A stretch of 64,000 bases of DNA from Sclerurus mexicanus (taxonomy: Eukaryota > Chordata > Aves > Passeriformes > Furnariidae), in the NCBI GenBank assembly GCA_013396755.1, contig VWZF01003003.1, positions 7,173-71,172 on the forward strand. Reading direction: 5' to 3'. Position 1 is the first letter of the stretch; each line of letters starts with the position of its first letter. This document shows positions 36,101 to 49,753 of this stretch, one piece after another. Under the pieces are notes generated by a model. That model ran no database searches and had not been told where the DNA came from. It worked only from the letters and a program-made list of their open reading frames with translations. Made by a program: the position numbers and the translations under genes.

Positions 36101-39100
36101 CAAAATGAATTTTGAGGAACGTCAAGGCAGTAAATAGTCTGAATAATTCACTGACGTCACATTCTATCTATTCTATTAATTGCAAATAATATTTTTCACT
36201 TCCCCACAAGTTTATAAGCTAGAAGTTTTCTTCATTTGTGGTCTTTTTTTTGGTGTAATGATCAATATTGATTAGGATAAGTAATTGTCACTCTCAGTGT
36301 TTAGTGAGCTATTCAAGAAAACAATATTAATCTGGTGTAATGTTACACTATAATTTAATTATAATATTGTGGTAATATTACTGTATAATATTACTGTTAT
36401 AATACTGTTATATATAATATATATAATAATACTGTTATAATATTACTGTAATATCAATGTAATATTATAATATTTAATTGTATTATAGTATTACAATTAT
36501 AATGTGCCTACTTGTTTCTTGCCTCATAAACTTTCTGCTCTTTTAGACTTCTAATCAGTGAGTGATTAAGCATATCAGGGAGGGCAACTTATCAACTGTA
36601 TTGCAACATGACCTACAGTATCTCACTGGTCCTTTCACAAACTTTTAGAAAAAAAAATGCAGCAATTTGCTTACTACAAAGAACTGTCAAGTAAACCTTG
36701 ATTTGAAAATGCTGTCACTGTTACCCCATCCTTCTTCTTTTTCTCTTCTTAATCCATCCTATCAGAATATATTCTTGACATTCTTCTCACAGGTCCTAGT
36801 CTCAAGATAACACAGAATTAGGCTCCAGTGGGCCCAAGATTTCAACCTTGTACTCTTCATGAAAGAAAACACATGCAGAATGCTGTGCATGTTTGGAGGA
36901 CAGTAATACAGATAACTGGGGGTTAATAGATGACTTCAGTATTAAACTGTAGCAGAACTTTATTGGTTTGGGTTTAAATTTTAAGTAATATTAGGCAAAG
37001 CATAGTTACAAGTTGGTGAAGGAAACAAGGAGTTTAATTCTGAATGCCAGGATTTATAATTTCATAATCTTTTCCATGATTTCTGGTGTAATAGATGGAT
37101 AGAAATGGATAGAAAACATGTTAGAAAAGCTTACAAGAACAGTAGCTTCAAGGTATTAATGGAAATTCATTTTAAGACTAATAAGATCTTGTCATACACA
37201 TGAACAGTTTGATAACCATCTTATATCTGCAAGGCCTTGGTGCATGCTCCACAATCTTCAAAACTTTCTGCACGTAGAAGAATATTGTCCAGTCTTCAGT
37301 GTTTTCAGCACATTAAGAAAAGGCTACAGTGGTTACTGAATGGGGAAAGACATGGCTACTGTTTGGGGAAAGATATATGCCTCTAATGCTCTGCTTCACA
37401 TTGTAAAGCATATCCTACCCTCTGTGTGTTCCAAGCTCTCTGATGGCTAAGTAGAGTCTTGAGAGGCTTAATCAGAGGAAAGTACCTCTGCTGTTTCATG
37501 CCATTTGCTTCTATTACTGTGTCTCATTCATACAGTGCAACCCAGAAATGTTATGCCCTCAATGTTTAGCCTTCTGCTATAACTGAGACTGATTCAAAGC
37601 AGACTGATTCTGGTCTGTTTTTGCCAAACTGTCTCTACACATGAAAATCACAAATGGCTTTGTGTTACTCTTCAATGCAGCATACTAAGTGATTTTAAAT
37701 TATAGGTGGGTCAGAGAGCATGTGGTGTAAATCAGCACTGATGTAATTGAATTAAAATGCTGCTAGCGCAACACCATCTCAGTTTCTAGAGCAGCCCAAC
37801 CCAACATTGCGGCTGTTAAAATGCTGTTTTAAAATTTTCCTGATCAGAAGAATAATATATGGTGTGTACAATTTACTCAGGAGGTTACTTTTTTGTATAT
37901 AGTACTAGGTGTCAAAGTCAGAAAAAAACATCTGTTTATTTCAGCATAACATCTAACTTCAGATTTTAAAATAATCTAATATGCAAGGCCATGCAACATG
38001 TACCACTGTTACATGGAGTGAAAATGATCAAAAAATTGAAACATGCAGATAGCATAGGAGGATAGCAATCAACAGTCCTTGTGCCTTGTACAATACTTAC
38101 GGCACTAATAGTAGATTCAGTTGTCTACTTGATTAGATGTTAAGCAGTTGGGTGATAAGGGTAAATTATTTTGAGGATCATTATAAAGCACAATTGATTT
38201 CTAAGGATTGTTTGAATATATTCATTTTGTCTCACACTGTGTGAAGCCAAGTCAGTATATTTTTTGGAAATATTTGAATATTTCTAACACCTTTTTGAGA
38301 AAAAAAAAATCATAAAAAATGTGCACAGTCTTAGGTTAACATCACAGTTGTCTTTTCTAGATTAATTACTTAGCTCTTTTAACCAGAAAAGCAGATATTT
38401 TTAGGATTTTTTATTATAGTCTTAAAGATCTCCACATTTGCTATATTGATCTTTGATTCTTTGGACATAGCTTCCCCTATTTCATCCTAAACACAGCTTC
38501 ATAGGAAAGGTTGAATAATATTATTACCTTTTTGGAGACTGACCTGTTCTGACAAATCTCAGGATCTTAAAAGCACACAGAAGATTACTTTTGTTGGTAG
38601 CTTCATTACCAAGAAGTTTGAAGAACATGGGGTGCTGTGACAAGCTATAAACCCCCATTCCTTTTGCATTTCTACCCTATGCACTTAATCACTTCTAGTC
38701 TTAGAATATAAAAATTAGAACTACCGTATTCAGTATTTCTGGATTTTTTTTTTCCTCTGCAAATTTGACAAGTATCAGTGTATTCAATTTCAGGTAAGAG
38801 GCACTGTACCCACATTATCACTTCTGCAACCTTCTACAAGTCCTGTACTTGGCATATGTGAATTTCAGCAAAAATTATGGATGCTTCTTTGCACTGTCGA
38901 AACTCCAGCTGGCACTTCAGAGTAGATATAATATGGAGAAGTGTTTAGAATGCTGCAACTTCCTCCTAATATAGGACAAGACTGTCTAATATAAAAAACC
39001 ACAATGGATTAACTTCATGATACTTTAAATCTTTCCCATAAATGAATTGTACTGTACATTCTTCAGTTGCCTCTGAAAATCAGAAGCTGTAAGAATAGTT

Positions 39101-39723
39101 TAAAAATTATCCATTTCAATCGCATGAAATATTACTTTTAGATTCATTGGGTGTGTTAAGTACAGTTGCAGTTAATGTTAAAGCTCACCTATCTTACTTA
39201 GTTAATTAAAGTCATGACACTTTGCTAGTGGATGCTCCATAATCAACAGGAAATACAAGTGTGAGTACATTTTCAGAATACCTGGTCAAGCGACTGTCAC
39301 TTTGAAGAGAAGATTTAAGTACTGAATAGATGTAGAAGATACACTTTATTTTCACAGGTGGATTTTCTTAAACAAGGTTAAAATTCATCAAAAAAATTGA
39401 TGCAAGAAAACTTTCACTTCTGCTGCCAGTGCTAAGGAACAGGTTTCAGTGGTGGTCAGTCCAGCACTTTTAACATATGCAAAATTAGCTTTTAAAATTT
39501 AAAAGTAATGTAGAAAAAAATCTAGAAGGCAATTTCTTTAGAAGGTGTTTGTTGGTCAAACAACTGCTTTGAACTAAGCATCCATATTTTTGTCAGCCTT
39601 ATTTATTAACTCTCTAAAAGGATGGGTAACAGAAAGGTCAAAACAAAATAAAAAAAGAAGGTGCATTAAACAATTCTTATTCATTAATGGAATAAAAAAA
39701 TAAAATTGTCTCCAAATTACATT
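33124..39723. other. Unique AT-rich non-coding sequence
   Basis: About 6.6 kb without a supported gene. It holds a short (AT)n run near 34769-34783, an ambiguous base at 34884 and the AT-rich block at 36344-36504, annotated separately. Stretches at 33410-33640 (TAATTA-type homeodomain motifs) and 37690-37840 are compositionally complex and might be conserved non-coding sequence. Confidence 0.45.
36344..36504. repeat. AT-rich block of repeated TAATATTACTGT units
   Basis: The 12-base unit TAATATTACTGT recurs at 36373, 36386 and 36438, with TAATACTGTTATA variants between and local palindromes (TATAATATTATA). Composition is almost entirely A and T. It looks like a degenerate microsatellite-like tract. 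Confidence 0.7.
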
Positions 39724-40003
39724 ATCACAGAATCAGAGTCACAGAATATGCCATGTTGAAAGGGACCCACAAGAATCATTGAGTCCAGCCCTTAACCCTG
39801 TACAGGCCATCCCTAAGAGTAACACCATGTGCCCAAGAGTATTGTCCAAATGCTTTTTGAACTCTGTCAGAGTTGCTGCTGTGGCCACTTCCCTGGAGAG
39901 CCTGTTTGAGTGCCCAACAACCCTCTGGGTGAAGAATTTCTTTCTGGTATCCAACCTAAACACCCCTGACACAACTTCAGGCCATTTCTTCGTGTTCTGT
40001 GTA
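39724..40003 (-). mobile_element. CR1 LINE 3' end, truncated
   Basis: Read on the minus strand, this holds the last part of CR1 ORF2 followed by the 3' untranslated tail. The frame at 40003 downward encodes RLDTRKKFFTQRVVGHSNRL and then EFKKHLDNTLG, the conserved C-terminal segment. The 3' end at 39724 carries ATTCTGTGA-type octamer repeats typical of CR1. It is 5'-truncated to about 280 bp and lacks a functional frame. Confidence 0.9.
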
Positions 40004-43000
40004 TTTGAGTTAGGAATATATGTGTAGTTATACATACATTTTGCTCTTTAGCGTTTTTGGAGTAATGTTCTTTGCATGAAAGAATATAACCAGAGGTAAT
40101 TTTAGAGATGCATAGGTTTTCAAATGTATAACTGTCACTACTTTCACAAGCAGAAGACTATGTATGGAATTATAGAGAAATGTTAAATTTAACAATTCCT
40201 TTCCCCATCAAATTCTCTTATCTGAAAATAACAGGCCTTAACTGCATATAGGACTCTATAACAGTTGATAAACCTTTTAGTTTTAGAAAACAGAAAAAAT
40301 TAACCCTTCTTAATAAAGAGTCAGGGTAAAGCCCAGACTAAATCTATCACAAGCAGAGGTTATACTCTTTTCATACCATTCCCTTCAATTCACTGGCCTA
40401 AGCCAAATGCAGAAGAGGAGGGACACTAGAGGGTTCATCATCCTAGTTGCTCTCCATCATCTTCCTCTGAGTGTCTGTCACCCTTGCAAAGCAGAAAAAG
40501 CTATTTTTCCTTTTAATGATGCAAAAAGAAGAAAAGGCAATTATTTGAAAACTGTCCCTTCTACTCTACCCCTCTAAAGTACAGCTTGAATATGATAGTA
40601 AATGACTGGAGTCTGGGGAATTCCTTCTCTAAGTAGCTGTAATGTTATTGTACAGTGTAGAAAATGTGAAATCTCTGTTCAGTTTAATTTTTCCAGCACA
40701 GCACTATGTGTGTCAAGGTAGAGAAGGTCTTTTAAAGGCAGCTTGGTACCAGAAATCAGGTAATAGAGACAGTTTATATGAACTAATATAAAATATAAAA
40801 TGCCTGTGCATTTGTCCTCTGAAGTATTTGGCAAACTCTCTGTCTTAAACAGAAGCAAAATATGTTGTTAAGGAAATATAAATAGGTAACAGGCCATGTT
40901 GGGCATGAGAAACTGGTTGATTGATTGATTGATTTGCACTAAGAAAATGAGTTTTGATTGAATCTCTTAAGAATCATGTGGATAAGATCCACCAGGAGAA
41001 AAAAGGGGGAAAATAAAAAGAAAAAAAAATTCAAAAAAAAGAAAAAAAGGAAAAATTGAACTTCCAGAGAAAGAATTGTTAGAATGGTAGCATTGTTTTC
41101 AGCTGAGAATGTTTGTTAAGGAAAATTGGATAACTTTGATCCGTATGTGTATTGGCTTGATCAGTATTTACTTGCTATCATCATCAAAGAGGAAGAAAAA
41201 TATTATTAAAAGTATTATTGCTGCTCATTATATCTAAGAATGAAAATATACACCATGAAAAAGTACCAGCCAGTAATTCGGGTAGGGCAGAAGGTGGTGT
41301 ATATGCCCCACCAAAAAGGTCTGTCAATCAGTTTGTTTGGTAGTCAGTGTTACTTTTACTGCTCTCTCTTTCATATTGTCTTTGTATTGAAGGAAGTGGC
41401 TGGTTTAAGGTCTCTGATCCGCTGCCCAGATCCCTCCAAGGGTTTAAATGTTGGTATCAAAAAAATCAGCTCTTCTTTCTCATTCTTTCATGGCAGCAGT
41501 TCAGTACGATTGTTGACTAACAGGAGGGATGCTTAGTTGTGCACTTCACAGGCTTAGTCGTGATTATGGAATAAACTGACCACAGGTTTAGGCTCACAAA
41601 TTGTCTCTCCAGTAATAGTTCCTTCCCATACATATATAACAAATACGCATGCACATAAACCCTCTTACAAAATTAAACAAACAAAAAGGCTATCAGGAAA
41701 CCAAACTATTATTTCCCTTACAATCCTCAAGGAAAGAAATAAAGAAATACAGAAAATAAGCAATTGCTTTTGTTATGAAACCTTAAATTAAAAACAAACA
41801 AACAACAAAATGTAGAAGATAGATGGATATATAGTAATGCAGCAATATCTAAATCATATTTTAAATAGGTAGGAAGAGTGTTCAAAGAATGTCAGCATTC
41901 TGTCCCATCACTTGTCATAAACAAGCCAGATTCAGTTTTAAGTGAAGTAACAGCAATTCATGATTTTACAACAATATAATGCAGTTATATAAGCTACACT
42001 TCAGAAATTAGTGAAGAAGGATATATTTTCTAGGTACCAAATGAACTTGTATACATACTTCAGATACACCAGATTTCATATTGTTACAGCCCTGTCAGGG
42101 TTATAGACAAAGGTTTGTATCATATAATCCTTCCAAGTGTCAAGTGAGAAAAGAATTTAAGAGAACTGACCTTATTCAAATATTTATCACATTTTAGTCT
42201 TTGAAAGACAAGAATGTTGTCCAATCACGTATGATTTCCTTGGGTAATAATCTGATGAACTTATGAAATTCAAGCTTTCTCCAAGTAGGTAAAAGTTAGA
42301 GTCAGATTAGAAATCAGACTTCTAATCTATATTCAGTGTCTACAGTGTTTCAATGATGCTCAAACACCTTCTGCAAGAGACGGGATATCTTGAAAGCACA
42401 GTAAATTGTTAAGTGAATAATTGTTCTTCTAATCTCATGTAGGATTTATAATTGCAAACCTGTATTACCTATAGTGTTGGAAGTCTGTTTTGTTTTGTTT
42501 TGTTTTTCCTCTTTAACTCAGAAGTATGTTAAATTACCAGTTTAAACATAATTAGGGAATAATATCCTGTAAATCTGATTGATTAATAAAACACTATATG
42601 CCTTTTTATGAAGAATTCATTATCAGTTCTATTGTCTCTTTTAATTTTCTTTTTAAACATTTTGTTTGTCCAGAAGAATAATAGAGAAAATTTCTTTTTC
42701 CTTCTTTATTTTTTTAACCTTTCTCTTACTTACTTTATGTCTACACTAAAGTCAATACCATTTTTTAATGTTTATTTTGTAACACATCCTGTCTTTTAGT
42801 CTCAGATGTCTGAAACAATCTTTATATCTCTTTATTTTTACTTTTACTGTTAAAGGAACGAGATTTCTGACAAAGTAAAGGGTCTGTTCCTCTGTTCTGA
42901 CTTCCATGCAGGGAAGTATGTATGCTGAGTAGTATATCTGTGTCTTTATTTTATTCTCATCCTGAATGTCTTCTCTACACCCCGCCCCTCTTCACACAAC

Positions 43001-45601
43001 TGATTTCTTGACAAAGGAACCATTTAGAAACTGATTAAGATTCTGAGTCATCGTTTGAGCTGTGTTTATGTAATGCCTTTCGTTGTGCTTCTCATCTGAT
43101 TTATCTCTGTGGTCTGTGAATCAAGCCAGTTCTATTGCAATATAGCTGATCATCTGTTCATTTTGGGAAGTATCAACCAGTTTGGCACCAGGTAATCTTC
43201 TCCTTAGCCTTGGTGGCATGTTTTTTCTCCAGTATGTTCACTGGAGGACAGCAAGACAGGATAACAACACTGAGGAATTGAAGTGCATATTATTTAGATA
43301 CTTGCTTTTGCATGCAATGCTGAGTGGTCTACACATCGGGAAGATATCAGTCTTTGCTTTGTGGATGACTTAATGCCCATATTAGTCAATATTCATTATA
43401 TTTCAGCTCTCTGTCCAACAGTGCCCTGTACCCAGAGAAAATGGCATTAAAGATGATTCATGTTTTCATATTTAACCCCCTTTCTTCCAAAAGAATCAAT
43501 TCATGCCCTACCTTTGCACTTATACAGCTTATTTCCATAGTACTTTAGAAATTGCACCTTTTTAAAGAGATTGCACTAAGCTGAATTTCAATAGTTCTGT
43601 CCACTTCAGCTAAAAATTCCCCAGCACAGACATAATCCACTTGTACTTCTAACTCATTGATCAGTCTAAATATGTTCTGATTGCAGAGCTCTAATGCACA
43701 CTAGCAGAATAAAAAACTTTGAGAAGCTTGCAAAATTTGCAGTTCTATTTTCTAAAATGCTATTTCTACTTTTAGTACCAGAAATTTGCTACTGTGTACA
43801 CCTCACCGAAGGATGCAGAGGGCACTCCACTGCAGTAAGGAGTTAAAGTTTTCAATGTACTTGGAATGAAAAATCCAGATATTGAAATTGTTCATGAAAT
43901 AATGTAATGAGGAAAATATAATACTAAATCCATTAAAATGTCTGATTTTGTTCAGATATATTTTACATTTTTAATTCAATTTTTACACGCCACAATATTT
44001 AATATTAAAGGGCAAAAAAAAAGAAGGAAAATTAAAATGAAAAGACAAAAGTTAAATATGCCATGTAGAAGTTATCAAACAGGGCAAGATTCCTTTTTTT
44101 CAGTTGAAAGAAAATTTTGACACAATGAATATAATTTTCAGGAGCATTTCTTTTGCACTAGAATCATTAGACGAGTCGGAATTGCTCCACCAGAATTTAA
44201 CTTGGAGACCATTTAATAGATGTTTTCATATCTAAAACAAAACCAGGATTTTTTTAGGCTGACATCTGTTTAATGTTCCCTTTTCATTTTTTTTCTATTT
44301 CTGTGTAGTTAAACAATGGCTACTATATGAAGAGAACTATTGTTTATATCAATTACAGATAGATACCAATTAAGAAAAATTATCTGGGCTAATAAAAACC
44401 AAAAGATTTTCTGTCACAGATCAACATATGTACTTCAAATTTTTAATAATATTTTAATGGTATTTTATGCAGGATTTGTTTGAGGGACTTGAAGGGAAGG
44501 GCTGATTTTACATTCCTCAGTTTAACTAAACCACTATACATTTTAAGCTAAAATCAACTCAGATTTGCGCATAATGTGCTGATGTACTCTCATCTGGGTG
44601 TGTCAGGGTTTATTTTTTCAGTGTTTCCACCATACAACACATTCCAGGTTGCGTCTAGCTGTGGGTCCAAAGGTGCATTTAACAAAGAGACTGAACTTTT
44701 AACCTTTCAGCTTTCCAGATTTTTCTTAGTACAACTAACTGATTTTCATTTAGATTTTTTTTATAAAAGTAAATTCAAATAATCAATGTGCATGCATACA
44801 TATGAATATGCTGACCGTGAAGCAATAAGGATGTCTTTTGCAGGTCCCTAGCAAGACTTAATAAGGAACGAGATATGTGAGAAACCCCTACCCTTATCTG
44901 ATTAGTAATCAGTACTTAAAGGAAGATTTCTCACACCTTGGTTTCAGTTATTAACTTACCTGTGCACAAATTGATGCTTACCCAGAGTTAATGCTATACT
45001 ATTGTTTGTCCTCTAAACGCTGTTTCAGATATTCTGCATGCTACTAGATTTTTTTTTTAAGGATCAGGCATTGTTTTACACTAATTTCAGACTAGAATCT
45101 TCACTGTTATTTTCTGTTTGTTCTGACAAAATTAACTGAAAGAAGTGAAATAAAAACACACTAAAAGGGTTCTATTTACCTTTTAATCTTCTTGCTACTG
45201 CCATTAAACTCTTAAAGTAAAAATGAGCAGAAGCTGTCTCTGTGAGAAGTTATGAAGTGACAAGTCTTTTCCCTTCTTCTTGGAGGAATAATGTGAAGAG
45301 CAGTGAACACTAGAGGGGGAGCTTAACTGTTCAGGAGCTTAAATCTCCAAACCCTCTGGGAAAGAATCAGAGTGATACAATAGCTGCTGACTTAAACAAG
45401 CAAAGTTAAGACACGGACAGCCATAGTTCAAATGTCAAGAGGTCAAGAATAGTAGAGAGCCAATTTATTGTCATTTTCCAAAAAGGCAACAAATCATAAG
45501 TGGAATTGAGAAGTTTAGGGCTCTGCTCCTACCATGATGTGGTATACTTTAAAAATCTCTCTAGAGGCAGTTTAATACGAAGAGTAGGGTTACAGGTATT
45601 T
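40004..45601. other. Unique AT-rich non-coding sequence
   Basis: No gene supported. Small simple repeats: GATT units at 40916-40935, an A-rich stretch at 40997-41055, TTTTG units at 42488-42507. The region 41250-41560 is slightly GC-richer with a 98-codon frame but no motif. A single ORF at 43182-43373 is compatible with chance. Confidence 0.45.
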
Positions 45602-45617
45602 NNNNNNNNNNTTTTAA

Positions 45618-45655
<38 letters not shown>
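45602..45655. other. 10-base gap followed by a T35 homopolymer
   Basis: Ten unknown bases (45602-45611) precede TTTTAAGTA and then 35 T residues (45621-45655). The gap is a typical sequencing failure next to a homopolymer. Confidence 0.95.
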
Positions 45656-47147
45656 CCCAAGGACTGTCTGTCATTTAAATGTTTGAGGAATGATAGAATG
45701 AATTACCATAAAATTTTGACAAATGTGATGGCTTAACCAAAGGGGGAAAACAGACATTCCACTTACTGGGTTCTAATAAGACATGACATTTAAAATCCGT
45801 TTACATGGCAGTTAGACCTTTGCTTTTCCTTTTTTTTTTTTTTTTCTTTCTTTCTTTCACTCAGAAACATTTGTGTTTGGAGAGAAGTGATTTATAACTG
45901 ATGCTTGTCTAAGAATTTAAAGCATGCTCCTTTTCATTCTTGCTTCCTACGTTTTAATGACTTGGTGCCTCATATACCCTTATATATATTGTGCTTCATA
46001 TACCCTTAATTTGAATCTTGCTGGCTCATGTAGGGTGTCTGTTCTTCCTTTATTAAAATACTGAAATTTGAATTCATAATATAATTTTACTAGCTTTGTT
46101 ATAATTTTATCACAGAAATTGTTTTTAATTTTAAGAAATTGCTGATTTTTATTTCTATTTGTTGAAATCAAAGTATTTCAAGAATTCATTTTGTGTTTAT
46201 GTTATATGTCTCTTTTTAAGGAAGTATTGACAAGTCCAAACTGTCTATTTTCTGCTTACACAAGCATACAAGTATTTGGGTAATACACCATTTGTTAATT
46301 TCTTGTAAAGTAGCAAGTAGCCTAGAAAACTAGCCAGGTGAGTATAGCTTTTTTTAAAAGAAAAAAAAAATCCAAAAACCCCCCATCAAACTCTATATAC
46401 CACTGAGTGCACGGAAAACAGTATAGATACACCAGAATTTTGAGTTCAAAATATCCAGGAAGGTCTCTGCAATACTGTTATGAGGATCAGAATATGTTAC
46501 AGAAAAATGCAGGGTTTTGTTTTCTTAAATGATATTCCCACCAAGTCCCGAGATGATGATGAAAGGTGGATGTGAGCATGGCAGCAGCTTGGCGAGGGAG
46601 TGCCTGGTCCATAACCTGAGCCAACTTTTCCATGCCACTGCTTTTGGCACTACCCCTCAGTCAGGAAAACTAGCTGTTGCCCTAGCAATAATGTCTTCAA
46701 ACAACCATTGTGGAGCCAAAATACCACTGAATTAAGCAAAACAAAATATAGTGACAAATGATGTTTTGTTTCCTTTCCAGATTGTTTATTACTCTTGGTG
46801 ATAATTTTATCTGCAGTAAAGAAAGTAATGCTTCTGCTATATCTGCAAGGCACCAGATTAGCAGAAATTAGGTAAGCATTTGTTTATGTCTAGTTACCTA
46901 ATGCTGGTGATGATATTTTTCAAGAGGCTGTGCAAATGATTTTCCCTCTTTCTGTTTCTCTGCAAAAGAGGTGGATATATTTATTATTTTAGCGTTTTGC
47001 CCCGATGGATTTTCCTCATGTTGATTCTACCCACAGTTTCCCTTGGACTGCCGATATATAGAAAATATTACCATGATGCTATATTTAAATATACTCACTT
47101 TAATATAAATTCATTTATTTATGACATGTTACTATGTCATATGCCAT
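45656..47147. other. Unique AT-rich non-coding sequence
   Basis: T-rich runs lie at 45830-45860. A GC-richer patch at 46530-46720 carries a 68-codon plus-strand frame without recognisable motif. Nothing else was identified. Confidence 0.45.
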
Positions 47148-47596
47148 TGTGCTGTGCTCAGATGGGGTGGAGTTAATTTTCTTCACAGTATGGAAATCAC
47201 AGCGGGTATGGAGCTGTGTGTTGGGTTTTTGCTGAACATAGTGATAATCTATAAATGTTTTTGATTTTGCTGAGCAGTCCTAACACAGAGCCAAGGCCTT
47301 TTCTAATTTTCATACTGCCAGAGTGGCAAGGAAGCTGGGAATGCACCAGAGTCTGGGAGGAGATACAGCCAGGACAGGTGACCAAACTGACCAAAGGGAT
47401 ATTCCACACCATAAAACATCATGCTCAGTATGTAAATCTGGGGAGAAGAAGGAGGAAGGAGGGGCCATTTGACGTCTGTCTTCCGAAGTCACCATTACAT
47501 GTGAAAGGGCCTTGCTCTCCAGGAGATGGATGAACACCTGACTGCCCATGAGTAGCCGTGAATTAATTCTTCAATTTTCTTTGCTTGTGTGCCCAG
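47148..47596 (+). mobile_element. Truncated avian ERV LTR, plus strand (left arm of inverted pair)
   Basis: The segment follows the layout of a common avian LTR family: TG start at 47148, a GGAGTTAATTTTCTTCA block, GCTGAGCAGTCCTAACACAG, GGGATATTCCACACC, then CTCAGTATGTAAAT where the family has a TATA box, and a purine-rich GGGGAGAAGAAGGAGG block. It ends at 47596 inside the U5 side, after TTGCTTGTGTGC, so the 3' part is missing. The TATA box is altered to TATGTAAAT, so promoter activity is unlikely. No target duplication was found. It is joined tail to tail with the next copy. Confidence 0.8.
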
Positions 47597-48079
47597 TCCA
47601 ACAGTTTAATAAAGAAAAGCAAAGGGTGCCCCCAAAAACAAAGAAAAAGAAGTAATTAGTTCATTGCTACCTATGCTCACTCAGGTGTTCAGCCAATTCC
47701 AGGAGGGCAGGGCCCCATCACATGTAACTGTGACTTGGGAAGACGAACACCATCACTACAAATGGCCCCCCACTTCCTCCTTCTTCTCCCCAGATTTACA
47801 TACTGAGCATGATGTTTCATGGTGTGGAATATCCCTTTGGTCAGTTTGTGTCACCTGTCCTGGCTGTGTCTCCTCCCAGCCTCCTGTGCATTCCCAACTT
47901 CCTTGCCAGCATGGCAGTATGGAAAGCAGAAAAGGCCTTGGCTTTATGTAAGTGTTGCTCAGCAATAATAATAAAAAAATCCCGACTCTATCAACCCTGC
48001 ATTCAGCACAAATCCAACACACAGCTCCATACCAGGCACTATGAAGAAAATTAACCCTACACTTGACAAAACCAGAGCA
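47597..48079 (-). mobile_element. Truncated avian ERV LTR, minus strand (right arm of inverted pair)
   Basis: Reverse-complemented, this repeats the order of blocks seen in the left arm, from a 5' end at 48079 (TGCTCTGGTTTTG) through CTCAGTATGTAAAT to TATTAAACTGT at about 47600, slightly beyond the point where the left arm stops. Both arms share the changed TATA-box sequence and other details, such as a GGTGTGGAATATCCC block, so they belong to one subfamily or derive from each other. By eye they differ at roughly one base in ten. Confidence 0.8.
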
Positions 48080-49707
48080 AATATAAATCTCTCTTGGTTT
48101 GTTATACTGAAAATCATTATAATATATTGTGAAAAATATACATCATTCTTCAGTGGAAATGCAAATAATGAACTCATTATTCAAGTAGACATTATTCTAA
48201 GCTTTTCTGCCTTTAACTTTCACAACTCTTTTTCTGAACAGGATGATCTTGCCCCTAAAGAGAAAGAATGCCACTAATGTAATTTGATCTTAACGTATCT
48301 GAGTTGGATGGCTTACTTTGATTTACATATGTACTTTGACAGTGCACAAAAGAGTTTTGGAGATACTGTATTATATGTTGTATAATATACCTGCAGACAT
48401 TACTACAGTAGCACTATGATTGTTCAGAAGTTGTTTCATTGTTGAAAATAATGAGTATTGGATTCGAAGAGAATCAGGTAGACTGATTATACACCACACA
48501 GACTCCAACCAGCTTCTAAGGGCAAACTTTCATCTCTTTTGTTACTGTACCCCAAATGATTTTCAAGAAAGCTTCACTGTTGAAATTGATAGGAAAATTT
48601 GACCCTGTATTTTCAAACTCGCAAATTTCTCTTTATAGAAGACCTTTTAAATACTCTTAAATCCTTTATTATTTCAGCCAGACATTTATTGCTTCTCTCT
48701 GATGCTGAGGAAAGACCATGTATAGCAGTAAATACAACTCAGAAAGAGGGAGAAGACAAATAGGAGGTCAGTAACTGTGGAATAACAGCTCTTTTAAAAT
48801 CAATATCCATCCATGCTTCATCAGATTTCACCTCTTCTTCTCTCTGATCTCTTATTTTTGGTTTACTAGTATATGTAGCTGTAGTAACTAGCTACAGGTT
48901 TTCAAAAGTGCAGGGCCAGTTTGAATTGCCCCCAACCAGATGTTTTTGCTAATAATATTTGTCATATGATTTTTTTTAATGTAACATAAATCTAATATTT
49001 AAGCAAATAATGTGTAAGTATAGTAGGTGGACTGATGTTAGAAAAATTACATGAGAGAAGCTGAAACACTGTAATAGATAAATACTTTATAAAGGCACAA
49101 GATTATGAGTTTCACAAATTGAGATTTATATTTATGGCAACTCTGAATGAAGTCTGGATCTAACTAGAACACTTATTGGATAAGATCTGGATAGAGAAAC
49201 TATAAAAACTGAAAATTCACCGAGAAATCAAGCAAGCCCTAAGGCAATTGGAAAAGGAGAAAGACTGTGGAGATGATTGTTTCCAAAGGAAAACATTAAA
49301 AAAGTATCAGCTGTCTAAACAAAAAGGACACCATAATTCCTTTTTTTTTTTTTTTTGTTAGTGCAATGCTGAATAACTGATACATGATCTGATATTTACT
49401 GAAAAGCTTTGATTTCTCTGGCAAATAACAAAAAGAATGGTTTTATGCTAGTGTTGAGCAGTGGTAACTGTTCCTTCCTTTTCCCTAAATTTTCTCAGTA
49501 AACTCTTCCCTGGACAGAGCTGTACTTCCGCCTTTGTACAGCAATGCTCATTCTTGACATGAGAAGGGAAATTCAGGAGAAAGCTCTGTGCAGTTGATAC
49601 TTCTCTAAGCAAGGGGCAGTGGGTTGCTTTCCATGAGGACATGACTCGTGCAGGAGATCTTCTCCTTATGAATATACTAAAGTAAATGGATCAATTCTAG
49701 TGTTCAT
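48080..49707. other. Unique AT-rich non-coding sequence
   Basis: A T17 run lies near 49339-49356. A GC-richer patch at 49450-49660 carries a 64-codon minus-strand frame with no motif. Nothing else was recognised. Confidence 0.45.
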
Positions 49708-49753
49708 TGAATCATAGAATATCTTGAGTTTGAAGGGGACACACAAGAATCAT
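49708..49753 (-). mobile_element. Short CR1 3'-end remnant
   Basis: The stretch ATTGAATCATAGAATATC followed by AGGGGACACACAAGAATCAT parallels the 3' tail of the CR1 copy at 39.7 kb. It shows the octamer-like end and then loses similarity. Only about 45 bp can be assigned. Confidence 0.7.

Noticed and set aside
36373..36446. Three TAATATTAC nonamers, the nick-site motif of rolling-circle replicons
   Set aside because: They sit in an AT-rich repeat without the GC-rich stem of such origins and without any Rep-like coding sequence nearby.
47664..47951. 95-codon frame and its partner at 47310-47549
   Set aside because: Both lie inside the inverted LTR pair, and their similarity to each other reflects LTR sequence rather than a protein.
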